Under the pieces are notes generated by a model, which was not told where the DNA came from, ran no database searches, and saw nothing but the letters and a program-made list of their open reading frames with translations. A program made the translations under genes and the position numbers. Source: Natronorubrum texcoconense (GTDB taxonomy: Archaea > Halobacteriota > Halobacteria > Halobacteriales > Natrialbaceae). From it: DNA of 64,000 bases. The number at the start of each line of letters is the position of its first letter. Position 1 is the stretch's first letter. The stretch lies in NCBI RefSeq assembly GCF_900100335.1, contig NZ_FNFE01000004.1:62001-126000 (forward strand). The letters are read 5' to 3'. Of the stretch, positions 42,774 to 53,167 are shown piece by piece.

Positions 42774-44522
42774 TCAGACGGCGTCCTGTCCGGTGTTTCC
42801 GGTTCGGACCTGGTAGGCGTCGTCGACGGGCATCACGAAGATTTTGCCGTCGCCAGGCTCGCCGGTGTTGGCGGCCTCACCGATGGCCTCGACGACCTCT
42901 TCGGCGGGGATATCGGCGACGACGCACTCGATTTTGACTTTCTGGTGGAGATCGACGGTGTACTCCTCGCCGCGCCACTGCCCCTTCTTTGCGGGCTGGG
43001 AGCCACGGCCGGAGACGTTGGTGACCGTCAGCGACGGGGCGCCGGTCTCGGCGAGTGCCTTCTTGACCGCGCCGAGTTTGTCGGGACGAATGATCGCGGT
43101 AATCATCTTGAGTTCGCCGTCGTTGGGTTCACCGCCGTCCGTGCGGATGATCTTGTCTTTGCCACCATCCGTGCGAACGACCGTGTTTTCGCCACCGTCA
43201 GTTGCGACGTCAGGCCCACCGAATTCGGGGTAGGTGTCGACGCCGTGTTCGGCGAGGTCGAGTCCGTCGCGTTCGTGGTCGGGCGTGACTCGTGCCTGAC
43301 CGATTGCCTTGAACGCGCCCCAGACGGCTGCGGTCGCCACGACCGTCCAGATCGTGATGACCGCGACGCCGAGGATCTGGGGAGCGAACGCGCTCGCTTC
43401 GATCGAGAGAATGCCGCCGGAGACGACGCCGCCACCGATGGCGGAGCCCTCGAGCGACCAGAGCGGGTAGATGATCAGGCCGAGCATCCCCGCGGTCCCG
43501 TGGACCGGGAAGACCGCACAGACGTCGTCGATCTTGAGCTTCTCGTCGACGAACTTGAACACGATCGGGAGCTGTGCGCCGGCGAGGAAGCCGATCGCGA
43601 TCGCACCCATCGGGGTGATGAGGTCCGTCGGACCGGTGACGCCGACGAGTCCGGCGAGCATGCCGTTCGCGACGTACAGGGTGTCGACTTTCCCGTTCAT
43701 GAGCAGCGAGACGGACGACGCACCGAGTGCGCCCAGCCCCATCCCGAGGGCGGTGACCATCGCGATGCTTCCGACGTAGTCGAAGTCAGCCAGTTCGAAC
43801 GTCTCGGGGTTGATGACCGTCGCGGCCGTGCCGACGTTGAAGCCGAACCAGCCGAAACAGAGGATCAGGGTCCCCAGTACGGCGAACGTCATCGAGTGAC
43901 CGGGGATGATGTTGACGCTGCCGTCGTCGTTGTACTTGTCCATGCGAGCGCCGAGGATCCAGGCCGCGGTCAGGCCGGCGACACCGCCGACGCCGTGGAC
44001 GACCATGCCGCCCGCGAAGTCGGAGAAGCCGAGGTCGGCGAGGATCGGCGGGTCACCGCCGTACCAGACCATCCCCGCGACGACGGGGTAGATGACCGCG
44101 GCGAGCAGGAAGGTGTACGTAACGTATGCGCGGAGTTTCGCGCGGCCCGCAACGGCACCGGACACGATCGTCGCGGCGGTCATCGCGAACACCGCGCTGA
44201 ACAGCCACATTACCCAATCGAACGATCCCTGCCCGAACATCGTCCAGTCGCTGGACTCGCCGCCGCCCAGCGCCGCACCGACGTTGTTCGAGAGTCCCAT
44301 CCCGATGATGAAGAAGACGAAGATGCCGACCGCCCAGGTCAGCATGTTCTTCGTCAGCTGGTTCGCGACGTTCTTCGAGCGGACCTGCCCCGCCTCGAGC
44401 ATCGCGAACCCTGCGTGCATGAAGAAGATTAGGAACGTCACCGTCAACGCCCACATCAGGTTCATCCCCGTCGCGATCGACTCGAGATCGGCCGTCTCCT
44501 GAAGCGGCACTGCCTCGATCAT
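42774..44522 (-). CDS. amt: Ammonium transporter fused to a PII/GlnK domain
   Basis: 582 residues. Residues 1-415 are an Amt channel with eleven helices: [19 protein letters not shown], pore His in VVHGVGG and FPVHGTAG. A linker with three TDGG repeats at 10-residue spacing (441-444, 451-454, 461-464) leads in frame to a complete PII domain (473-582) almost identical to the GlnK next door, T-loop included. No stop or frameshift lies between. The fusion would tether the inhibitor to its channel, so gating could depend on effector binding alone. Amt and GlnK are normally separate adjacent genes; fusion probably followed loss of the amt stop. Confidence 0.93.
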   Translation of the reverse strand: MIEAVPLQETADLESIATGMNLMWALTVTFLIFFMHAGFAMLEAGQVRSKNVANQLTKNMLTWAVGIFVFFIIGMGLSNNVGAALGGGESSDWTMFGQGSFDWVMWLFSAVFAMTAATIVSGAVAGRAKLRAYVTYTFLLAAVIYPVVAGMVWYGGDPPILADLGFSDFAGGMVVHGVGGVAGLTAAWILGARMDKYNDDGSVNIIPGHSMTFAVLGTLILCFGWFGFNVGTAATVINPETFELADFDYVGSIAMVTALGMGLGALGASSVSLLMNGKVDTLYVANGMLAGLVGVTGPTDLITPMGAIAIGFLAGAQLPIVFKFVDEKLKIDDVCAVFPVHGTAGMLGLIIYPLWSLEGSAIGGGVVSGGILSIEASAFAPQILGVAVITIWTVVATAAVWGAFKAIGQARVTPDHERDGLDLAEHGVDTYPEFGGPDVATDGGENTVVRTDGGKDKIIRTDGGEPNDGELKMITAIIRPDKLGAVKKALAETGAPSLTVTNVSGRGSQPAKKGQWRGEEYTVDLHQKVKIECVVADIPAEEVVEAIGEAANTGEPGDGKIFVMPVDDAYQVRTGNTGQDAV

Positions 44523-45064
44523 GCTTGGGCCCCCATCGATTCCGCCTTACCACCTGACTTTTGTAGACGTATGTCCACGTACGAGCTGTTCTGCCTCATG
44601 GTTGTCTTCTGAATCACGTCTGGTGCGGATGGACTAGCTGCATATAATGGTTAGCGTTGATATTCGGCTACTTATCTGGGTGTAATAGGGACAAGCAAAC
44701 AGATCTAAAGGTGGTTTAATGTGTATAAGGCAATACGATTTGGCGGTTTTTCCGAACCGTGGTTATATATTCGATCTTTGTACACTGTGAAAAACTCGAG
44801 GTCGCTGTCAGGTTCGCAGTCTCGACGTACTATCGGTCCCAGCGGGGGGTATACCACTCACGCGCGGCAGATGTTGCCACGCACGTGGCTGGATTTCGAC
44901 GGGTTGGACATTCGTCAGAATGCTGGCTAAGACGAGCGATGATGGCCTCGACGACTGGCGTCTCTCGGCCCACGTTTCCGACACCTCGTCTCACGAATGG
45001 GTTCGATTCGGTCTCTCGAGGACGGCACGTCGCCTTCGAGTAATCGGTAGTCGACCGACAGTCG
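44523..45064. other. AT-rich intergenic region upstream of amt-glnK
   Basis: 542 bp with no convincing gene. The amt-proximal 200 bp are AT-rich and should contain its promoter; TTTGTAGACG at 44560-44569 differs by one base from the core of the motif before nasA, narK and nirA. The right part, next to the hemB stop, has short open frames without domain content. Confidence 0.55.
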
Positions 45065-46090
<1,026 letters not shown>

Positions 46091-46202
46091 ACGCCAGTAT
46101 TCGTCGGTGGCTGCAAAAGCGATGCGCTCGACGGCGGAGACGAATCGGCGGGTCGGCGGCGACCCGTCGAAACGCGGTGTGAACGCCTACGGATCGGCCA
46201 AC

Positions 46203-47225
46203 TCACACGACTGAATCGACGTCTTCGAACGCGTCCCGAACCGGTTCGGTCGCGCTCGGTGTCTCGTCGCCAGCCGCCGACACCGCCAGTGCGGTTCTCA
46301 CTCTGGCCTTCCAGGCGGGGAGGTCGCCGCCCCTGATCGCGCCCGCCTCGAGCAGCGTCTTCGCGCCGCCGGAACCGCCGTACAGTCCGGCGGTCGCCCC
46401 GGCGTAACAGCGCGAGGTGAGCACGACGGGCACGCCGCGGTCGATCGCCCGCTCGAGCGCCGCGCCGAGTTCGCCGGTCGCGTTTCCGAGCCCGGTTCCC
46501 GCGACGACGATCGCATCGACGCCCGCGTCCGACTCGAGTGCGCGTTCGATCTGTCGGCCGTCGACGCCCATCGCGTTCGTCACGAGTTCGACGCGAACCT
46601 CGGGATCGACGCGCGCGCCCGGCATGGGTGCCGAGTAGCGGCCCGGTTCCCGCAGGAATCGAACCCCGTTCGGCGTGCGTTCCGCGATCGGGCCTGCGCT
46701 GGGCGAGTCGAACGTCTCGAGTGTACTCGTGTGTCCCTTGACGACCCATCGAGCGGCGTGGACGCTGTCGTTGAACGCGAGGTAGCTACCACCCGTCTCC
46801 CGAAACCGGTCGTGTGCCGAGGCTCGGACGGCCGTCAACAGATTCGTCGGTCCGTCCGTGCCCAACTGGTCGAACGGTCGCTGTGCGCCCGTAAAGACGA
46901 CCGGAATTTCGGCGTCGACGGCCACGTCGGCGTAGTAGGCGGACTCGGCCATCGTGTCGGTACCGTGGGTGACGACGACGCCGACGGCGCCCTCGCTCGC
47001 GGCGCGTTCGACCGCGTCGACGATCTCCCCCGCGTTCTCGAACGTCATCTGGAATCCCGAAACCTGACAGATGTCGTCGACGTCGATCTCGGCGTGGTCG
47101 GCGATCTCCGGGACGGCGTCGACCAGGTCGTCGCCGGATACCGAGGGTGTCTTTCCGACGTCGTCCTCGCTCGAGGTACTCGCGATCGTTCCGCCGGTGC
47201 TGACGATTCGGACGTGAGGCTGCAT
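46203..47225 (-). CDS. ansA: L-asparaginase (type I/II family)
   Basis: 340 residues. Active-site motifs are STGGTIAS near residue 8 (first nucleophile Thr) and VVTHGTDTMAES near residue 84 (Thr-Asp pair); GAQRPFDQLGTDGP follows. It hydrolyses asparagine to aspartate and ammonia in the cytoplasm; no signal peptide. It has no GatD extension, so is unlikely to be part of a GatDE amidotransferase. Lies 112 bp upstream of hemB on the same strand. Confidence 0.9.
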   Translation of the reverse strand: MQPHVRIVSTGGTIASTSSEDDVGKTPSVSGDDLVDAVPEIADHAEIDVDDICQVSGFQMTFENAGEIVDAVERAASEGAVGVVVTHGTDTMAESAYYADVAVDAEIPVVFTGAQRPFDQLGTDGPTNLLTAVRASAHDRFRETGGSYLAFNDSVHAARWVVKGHTSTLETFDSPSAGPIAERTPNGVRFLREPGRYSAPMPGARVDPEVRVELVTNAMGVDGRQIERALESDAGVDAIVVAGTGLGNATGELGAALERAIDRGVPVVLTSRCYAGATAGLYGGSGGAKTLLEAGAIRGGDLPAWKARVRTALAVSAAGDETPSATEPVRDAFEDVDSVV

Positions 47226-47368
47226 ACCCGTTCGTAAACGCGAGAGCGGAAGTGTCTGTCCGGTTCGGCCGACCGATCGACGTGACCGTCGCGCGTGACG
47301 GGACGATAAGGGGCTCCGAAATCTCGAGGCAGCCGCTGCCGGACGCAGTACCTCAGCGACCGTGATCG

Positions 47369-47500
47369 GTGACGAGTAGCCGATCGGACGCTTCGCCGAC
47401 CGCTTCGGTTGGGGAGTTCGCCTTCGGCGTTCCTACCGGGTTGCTCGTGCCGGTGTTCGTCGCACTCGTCGCGAACCGCGCGCTCTCGCTCGGCTACTGA
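47369..47500 (+). CDS. Possible 43-residue membrane peptide or gene remnant
   Basis: A GTG-started frame whose last 29 residues (GEFAFGVPTGLLVPVFVALV and following) form one convincing membrane helix with a charged end, ending at TGA 47498. No TATA box at the usual distance. It may be a small membrane protein or the C-terminal scrap of a deleted transporter. The rest of the 396-bp gap (47226-47621) shows nothing recognisable. Confidence 0.25.
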   Translation: MTSSRSDASPTASVGEFAFGVPTGLLVPVFVALVANRALSLGY

Positions 47501-47621
47501 CTCACGGTTAGCCCCTCGAGGACGGGACAGGTTCGGACTGTTGTTACAGTCGGAGCACGTTACCACCCACTTCACACGAACTCGCAATCTGCTTATACGA
47601 TCCGGCGGAGTAACTCGGGCG

Positions 47622-47771
47622 ATGACAGCACAGTCACGGCGGAAGGGCGCGGCGCGATGTGAACACTGTGGTAGGGCGTTAGCGGTCTGGCTCGGTTCGG
47701 ACGAGGTTCGACCGATCGGGAGCGCCGACGGCTGTCCCTGTGGCAGTACCTCGTTCACCGTTTTCGACTGA
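47622..47771 (+). CDS. Small zinc-finger protein (CPxCG-like)
   Basis: 49 residues from ATG 47622. One zinc site from CEHCG and CPCG, basic N-terminus. TTATAC is centred about 26 nt upstream, giving a leaderless start and ruling out the longer upstream frame. Haloarchaea encode many such micro-zinc-finger proteins, several tied to biofilm or motility in other species; this one is not recognised specifically. Confidence 0.75.
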   Translation: MTAQSRRKGAARCEHCGRALAVWLGSDEVRPIGSADGCPCGSTSFTVFD

Positions 47772-47834
47772 TCTCTCGGCGGACACGGCGGGAGAAAGCC
47801 GCGCCTTTTCGTGAGTCATCGTCCTATCTCGACC

Positions 47835-48635
47835 GTGTCCAACGCCGAGGAAGCGGTCAAGACGCTCACCGAACTCGGATTGACGCAGTACGAAGCCCGC
47901 TGTTTCGTGGCGCTCACCCGTCTCTCGACGGGGACCGCGAAGGAAATCAGTCAGGTCGCGGACGTTCCTCGCTCGCGCGTGTACGACACGATCGAACGGC
48001 TCGAGAAGAAGGGGCTGGTCGACGTCCAGCAGACCGAGCCCCGCGAGTACAAGGCCGTCTCGGTCGAGACGGCGTGTCGGCGCATCCGCGAGGATTACGA
48101 CTCCCGGATCAACGCGGCCGAGAACGCGCTCGGCCAACTCGAGGAGCCGGAGTCTCGCGACGACGAGGGGATGTGGGCGATCTCGCAGAAAGAACACGTC
48201 AGCGAGCGGGTCGTCACGTTTCTCGAGGACGCCGAGGAGTCGGTCCACTATCTCCTCCCGGCGACCGAGGTGGCCGATCAGTCGATTCTCGACAGCTTGC
48301 AGGCCGCCGCCGATCGCGGTGTGTCCGTCTACGTCGAAGTTCCGACCGAAGACGATCACGAGGCGTTCACCGAGCGGATTCCGGGTGCGGACGTTGTCGT
48401 GGCCGAAGACCTGCAGTCGACGAACGAGGTGTACTCGGAGTGGCCCGGACAGCTTCTCATGGTCGACCAGCGGGCCATCGTCGCCAGCGGAGTCACGGAG
48501 AGCGATCTCCCCGACGTGGTCCACGAGATGGCCGTCTGGACCTACGGCCGCGATCACGGCCTGGCCGTCTGGATGCGAGAACTGCTCGACGACCGGATCG
48601 TGGGACGCGACGGGAGCCGGATGCCGGAGGACTAA
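47835..48635 (+). CDS. TrmB-family transcriptional regulator
   Basis: 266 residues from GTG 47835 (GTG 47811 possible). N-terminal TrmB winged helix: LGLTQYEARCFVALTRL, AKEISQVADVPRSRVYDTIE, RLEKKGLVDVQ. A short coiled coil (about residues 85-110) precedes a PLD-like C-terminal sensor domain with VHYLLPATEVADQSILDSLQ and ASGVTESDLP. TrmB proteins respond to sugars or other metabolites; the ligand is not readable. It precedes the ferredoxin gene by 160 bp. Confidence 0.88.
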   Translation: MSNAEEAVKTLTELGLTQYEARCFVALTRLSTGTAKEISQVADVPRSRVYDTIERLEKKGLVDVQQTEPREYKAVSVETACRRIREDYDSRINAAENALGQLEEPESRDDEGMWAISQKEHVSERVVTFLEDAEESVHYLLPATEVADQSILDSLQAAADRGVSVYVEVPTEDDHEAFTERIPGADVVVAEDLQSTNEVYSEWPGQLLMVDQRAIVASGVTESDLPDVVHEMAVWTYGRDHGLAVWMRELLDDRIVGRDGSRMPED

Positions 48636-48767
48636 CGCGGATACGTCCGGCGAGCGGACGGCTGTGCGTTCGTCGAAACGCGTTCGTCAGCGTGTGCTTC
48701 CCAGCACTGAGCGCCCGACATCGATGCGGCCCGCCCTTCTCAGTGCTCGGCAGGTGTATACTTTTAA

Positions 48768-49121
<354 letters not shown>

Positions 49122-49180
49122 ATCGACCGCGTCGTCCGGTTCGGCGGAGTACTGCGAACCGTCCGTAAGAGGAGTGTGAG

Positions 49181-49345
49181 CTATTCGGCTCGATCGACGT
49201 CGACTTTCTCCTTCAACGTCTCCAGCCCGTCGGCTTCCGCGAGCTCTTGGAGGCGCTCGCGGAAGTGGTCCTCGCAGAGACCGACCTTGAGGCCTTCGGA
49301 CTCGGCGGCGAAGGCGGCCTCGCGGTCACAGTAGTGGCAGTTCAT
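49181..49345 (-). CDS. Small zinc-binding protein (DUF6757-like)
   Basis: 54 residues from ATG 49345. CHYCD at the start and CEDHF mid-protein provide C, C, C, H ligands for one zinc. The C-terminal helix is charged. Common in haloarchaea; function unknown. Upstream in-frame starts add residues unlike the family. Confidence 0.75.
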   Translation of the reverse strand: MNCHYCDREAAFAAESEGLKVGLCEDHFRERLQELAEADGLETLKEKVDVDRAE

Positions 49346-49406
49346 ACTCGCGCCTTGGCACCACGATGCATTGAACCCTCCGCTATCGGCCAAGATTGTG
49401 TCGTCG

Positions 49407-50189
49407 TTACGACAACGCTAACCGCTCGTATTCGTGCCGCGAGAGACCGTCGATCCCGAGTTCGCGGTCGTGTGCGTCGGTTCCGCCGGTCACCAGCAGA
49501 TCGTTGCGCTCGATCGCCTGCTCGACGAGACTGCGATCGATGTCGGCGTGTCCGTAGGGGTAGTGTAACTCGACGGCCTCGAGGTCGGGATCGGCCGTCA
49601 GCGCGAGCGCGGCGTCGGGATCACGATAGCGCAGCGGATGAGCCAGCGAGACGAGCCGACACGACGCGGTGAGCGCCGCCAACCCCTGCTCGAAGGTGGG
49701 CACGTCACGCGGCACGAAACAGGGGTCGCCGTAGCCGATGAGCCGATCGAACGCGTCCTCGTAGCCGTACTCGACGTCGGGATGGTTGGCGATCGCCCGC
49801 GCGACGTGCGGTCGGCCGAACCCGTCGTCGACTGTGACGCCGAGATCGACGCCGAGTCGCGTCTCGACGCAGTCGACGATCGCCTGCCCCCGTTCGACCC
49901 GATTCGCTTGGATTCGGTCGACCACTCCCTCGAGATCGCCGGTCGACTCGACGCCGTACCCCAGCAGGTCGACGCGCTCGCCGTGGGGCGTCTCGACGCG
50001 GAGTTCGATCCCGCTGACGAGGGTCACACCCTCGCGCTCGACCACGGGCTCGTCGAACGGCTGCACCCGATCGTGGTCCGTTACCGCGACGACGTCAACG
50101 CCCGCTCGGTTGGCGGCGGCCGGTACCTCCTCGAGTTCGAGGCTCCCGTCCGAGCGCGTCGTGTGGACGTGTAAATCGGCGTACGGCAT
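49407..50189 (-). CDS. PHP-domain metal-dependent phosphoesterase
   Basis: 260 residues from ATG 50189. PHP motifs are ADLHVHTTRSDGS, VTDHDRV, GIELRVE, SLAHPLRY and the late TGGTDAHDRE, supplying the His/Asp ligands of a trinuclear metal site. Related to TrpH/RNase AM-type enzymes that hydrolyse phosphoesters such as nucleotide 3',5'-bisphosphates. A longer upstream frame crosses a promoter region. Solitary gene. Confidence 0.88.
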   Translation of the reverse strand: MPYADLHVHTTRSDGSLELEEVPAAANRAGVDVVAVTDHDRVQPFDEPVVEREGVTLVSGIELRVETPHGERVDLLGYGVESTGDLEGVVDRIQANRVERGQAIVDCVETRLGVDLGVTVDDGFGRPHVARAIANHPDVEYGYEDAFDRLIGYGDPCFVPRDVPTFEQGLAALTASCRLVSLAHPLRYRDPDAALALTADPDLEAVELHYPYGHADIDRSLVEQAIERNDLLVTGGTDAHDRELGIDGLSRHEYERLALS

Positions 50190-50357
50190 ATCACTCGAGT
50201 CGAGGGCCGGGGCTCGTAAAGTCGTTTCTTCCGCCGGTCTCCGAGAGACGGTAACACACGATCTATAATGAACATCTAGGACCTCTAGGTCTACGGTGGG
50301 GCTAGAGAACGTATATGGACAATGTTTATAATTATCGTTCACAGTAGTTAGCGTGTA

Positions 50358-50645
50358 ATGCTGCTCAATGGCACCGGCGACGTCATCGACGACCACGAGT
50401 ATCCCGCCACGACCGAGGAGATGATCGATCAGTACGGCGATCGAACCCTCGAACTTCCAAACGGGTCCGAGACGGTCGCGGATGTACTCGCCCGCCTCGA
50501 GTCCGAGACCTTCGAGTCCCCGGAGGAGGCCCGATTCGCCGTCTACAGCGCCGTGAGCGACAAGGCCGTCGGCCGCGTCGGCTACAGCGACCGCGATCCG
50601 ACCCCGGTCGGCAGCCCGTACGCGCCCGACGCCGTTTCGTTCTAA
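50358..50645 (+). CDS. DUF5789 family protein, second copy
   Basis: 95 residues from ATG 50358. TTEEMIDQYGDRTLELPNGS and ADVLARLESETFESPEEARFAVYSAV align with the protein at 36893, and both have the GRxxYSDR tail. TATA-like TTTATAATT is centred about 30 nt upstream. A short palindrome GACCTCTAGGTC (50280-50291) lies further upstream and may be an operator. Function unknown. Confidence 0.8.
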   Translation: MLLNGTGDVIDDHEYPATTEEMIDQYGDRTLELPNGSETVADVLARLESETFESPEEARFAVYSAVSDKAVGRVGYSDRDPTPVGSPYAPDAVSF

Positions 50646-50865
50646 CCGTTCGACGATTTTTTGCGCCGGCTTCTCGCTCTCGCCGCTCGCTCAGTTCCAA
50701 CTCCCTGCGACGATCTCAAACTGGAGAGCCCTACCGCCCTCGTACGATAGGGTTGCGTTTCGCGTGCGACTGCCCGACCGAGAGCCGGCGAATTGCACAG
50801 CGCTTTGCACGGTCTCGTCCGCTTCGTGAACGCGTCGGAGAGCTTCGACGGTTCGGACGCGCGTT

Positions 50866-51876
50866 TCAGAGCACGAGCTCCTTGTTCGCGTCGTCGATCT
50901 CCTCCCAAGAGACCGTCTCCTCCTCGACGATTCGCTCGGGGTCGAGCGCCGAGTCGCCGAGGACGGTCAGCGCGGCGCCGACCGGAGGTCGGAGTTCGGG
51001 ACCCTCCCCCTCCGCGTCGTCCGGTGGTCCCGCGTCGTCGTCGGGCTCCGCGTCGTCCTCGCCAGGCTCTGTTCCGTCGCCGTTCGACCCGTTCCCGTGG
51101 CCGTCGCCGTGTTGGTGAGGCCCGTTCCCGTGTTCGTGCGGGCCGTCCCCGTGGTCGTCGCCGTGTTGGTGAGGCCCGTTCCCGTGGTCGTGCGGGCCGT
51201 CCTCGTGGCCGTCGCCGTGTTGGTGAGGCCCGTTTTCGTCGGCCATCTCTCCGTCATCGCCGTTCGGTTCGGCCATCGCTTCGGGTTCGGGAACCGGTTC
51301 CGCACCGGGGCCCGTCGCCTCGCCCGCGACGATCCGCATCACGTGGCCGAAGATCTCGTGCGGACCGCAGTGCATGTCGTACACGCCCGGCTGCTCGAAC
51401 GTGTAGAGCCAGTAAGCGTTCACCGGCAACACCGGCGAGGAAAACGGCGGGACGTCGTCCGGAACCCGCGGCAGTTGTCCCTGTGCGGGATGGTACGCCG
51501 TCACGGTGTGGTGCGGCGTGACGAGTCTGAACTGGACGGTGTCGCCCGGCTCGACGTACAGCCCCGTCGGCTCGAAGAAGAACTCCGGAATCTCGTGATC
51601 CTCGCGGGGTCGGATCATCGCGTCGACGACGTGATCCGGTTCGACCGGCGGATCGACGTTCATGGCGAGCGCCGCGAAGCCGAAAACGGGGTGGATTCCG
51701 TCATCGGACTGGTCCGGGGGAACCGCCTCGTGCTCCGGTGTGGAACCGGCAGCGACCGCGTTCGGTCCCAGCGTCAGTGCGGCGCCCGCACCCAGTATCT
51801 GCAACAGCCGTCGCCGATCGATCCCCGGCGTAATCGATGCTAAACCAGCGTCTCTGGAGTCGTATTCACCCTTCAT
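50866..51876 (-). CDS. Tat-exported cupredoxin with His-rich repeat region
   Basis: 336 residues. Twin-arginine signal DRRRLLQILGAGAALTL (about residues 20-40), so exported folded, probably with copper. The cupredoxin domain (about 65-200) has TPHHTVTAYHP and the copper loop DMHCGPHEIFGHVM (Cys, His and Met ligands). Then a disordered segment with three 18-residue Gly/His/Asp repeats and an acidic stretch, and a short C-terminal part. Electron carrier or copper-binding surface protein; the repeats could buffer metal. ATG 51876 opens the signal region. Confidence 0.87.
   Translation of the reverse strand: MKGEYDSRDAGLASITPGIDRRRLLQILGAGAALTLGPNAVAAGSTPEHEAVPPDQSDDGIHPVFGFAALAMNVDPPVEPDHVVDAMIRPREDHEIPEFFFEPTGLYVEPGDTVQFRLVTPHHTVTAYHPAQGQLPRVPDDVPPFSSPVLPVNAYWLYTFEQPGVYDMHCGPHEIFGHVMRIVAGEATGPGAEPVPEPEAMAEPNGDDGEMADENGPHQHGDGHEDGPHDHGNGPHQHGDDHGDGPHEHGNGPHQHGDGHGNGSNGDGTEPGEDDAEPDDDAGPPDDAEGEGPELRPPVGAALTVLGDSALDPERIVEEETVSWEEIDDANKELVL
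51067..51230 (-). repeat. Three tandem 54-bp units encoding His-rich repeats
   Basis: Units begin with GTTGGTGAGG at 51111, 51165 and 51219 (plus-strand reading), period 54 bp = 18 codons. The encoded unit starts NGPHQHGD. Units are nearly identical in DNA, so copy number may vary by slippage or recombination. Confidence 0.8.
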
Positions 51877-52002
51877 GGGGAGTATTACTTCGCCGGGTAT
51901 GGAGATAAACGTGCTACTCGGTACCACGTGACTATCAGTGAAGGAGATAGCTGCAGCCGTCCCGACCGTCGGCCCCCGCCGAACGGGGCACCTACCCGCC
52001 GC

Positions 52003-53064
52003 TCAGAACTCGTCGATGACCGGAATGCCGACCGTCTCGTAGTCGGTCATCGCCGCGAGTTTGTCGCTGACGTCCTCGAGTCCGATCGTCTCCGAGACGA
52101 CCTTCTCGGGCTCGAGTTTGCCCGTCGAGACCATCCGGAAGATCTCGTCGTAGCGCGTCGGCGGCATGCCCAGCGAGCCGATGAACTCGATCTCCTGCAT
52201 CGTCATCGCGTCGGTTGGCAGGTGGACCATCCCCTGTTCTTCTTGGGTCGTGAGTCCGACCTGGATGTGCTGGCCGTGGGCGTCGAGGCTGAGCACTGAG
52301 TTCTGACAGGTCGTCGCGATGCCGAGGGCGTCCATCGAGACGTTCGCGCCGCCGTCCGTGATCGCCTGCACTTCCCCGGGTACGTCCTCGACGTCGGCGG
52401 CGTTGACGCCTTCGACGGCGCCGAGTTCGCGGGCTTTCTCGAGTTTGTCGTCCGTCAGGTCGACCGCGATGACGTTCGCGCCGAGCGCGTCGGCGATGTG
52501 GACCGCCGAGAGGCCGACGCCGCCACAGCCGTGGACGGCGACCCAGTCGCCCGCACCCACGTCGGCGCGGTGGGCCAGCGCGTGGAACGAGGTCATGAAC
52601 CGGCAGCCGAGTCCGGCCATGTCGACCGACGAGACGCCGTCCGGCAGCTGGACCAGATTGTGGTCGGCGACCGGAACGTGGAGTTCTTCGGCGAAGGCTC
52701 CCTGCACTTGTTCGACGAACCCCAGCGGCATCACGTTCTCACAGATGTTGGAGTGTCCGCGCTGACAGCGTCGACAGCTTCCGTCGCCGAGGTTGAACGG
52801 AACGGCGACGTGATCGCCTTCGCTGACGCTCTCGACCTCGTCGCCGACGGCGACGACCCGACCGGCCGGTTCGTGGCCGAGAATCTGTCCGATCGGCGTC
52901 TCGAGATCGAGCCACTCCCAGTCGCCCTGCCAGCCGTGCCAGTCGCTCCGACAGACGCCGCAGGCTTCGACTTCGACGACTGCCCCTTCGGGATCCGGAT
53001 CCGGTGCGTCGACGTCTTCGATCGAGAGCGGTTCGCCGTGTTCCTCGAGTACTGCGGCTCGCAT
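52003..53064 (-). CDS. Zinc-dependent alcohol dehydrogenase (MDR family)
   Basis: 353 residues. The catalytic zinc site starts at ACGVCRSDWHGW and GHEPAGRVV; the structural zinc site CRRCQRGHSNIC is present although the first Cys of the usual quartet is shifted; the Rossmann motif is HGCGGVGLSAVHIA. Oxidises alcohols or reduces aldehydes with NAD(P). ATG 53064 opens the conserved region (MRAAVLEEHGEP), with a TATA-like element about 27 nt upstream. Substrate unknown. Confidence 0.9.
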   Translation of the reverse strand: MRAAVLEEHGEPLSIEDVDAPDPDPEGAVVEVEACGVCRSDWHGWQGDWEWLDLETPIGQILGHEPAGRVVAVGDEVESVSEGDHVAVPFNLGDGSCRRCQRGHSNICENVMPLGFVEQVQGAFAEELHVPVADHNLVQLPDGVSSVDMAGLGCRFMTSFHALAHRADVGAGDWVAVHGCGGVGLSAVHIADALGANVIAVDLTDDKLEKARELGAVEGVNAADVEDVPGEVQAITDGGANVSMDALGIATTCQNSVLSLDAHGQHIQVGLTTQEEQGMVHLPTDAMTMQEIEFIGSLGMPPTRYDEIFRMVSTGKLEPEKVVSETIGLEDVSDKLAAMTDYETVGIPVIDEF

Positions 53065-53167
53065 ACTATGTTGGTTGATACCGCACACCAAATACGTGTC
53101 TCTACACTCACAGATCGATGAGACTCGTACTCGAGAGAATGCGTCGAGAGCGGTACCGTCCCTCGCG

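Noticed and set aside
43103-44553. Alternative frames opposite and within amt-glnK
   Set aside because: These are shadows of a strongly conserved transporter; no internal start for a separate GlnK has a ribosome-binding site like that of the free copy.
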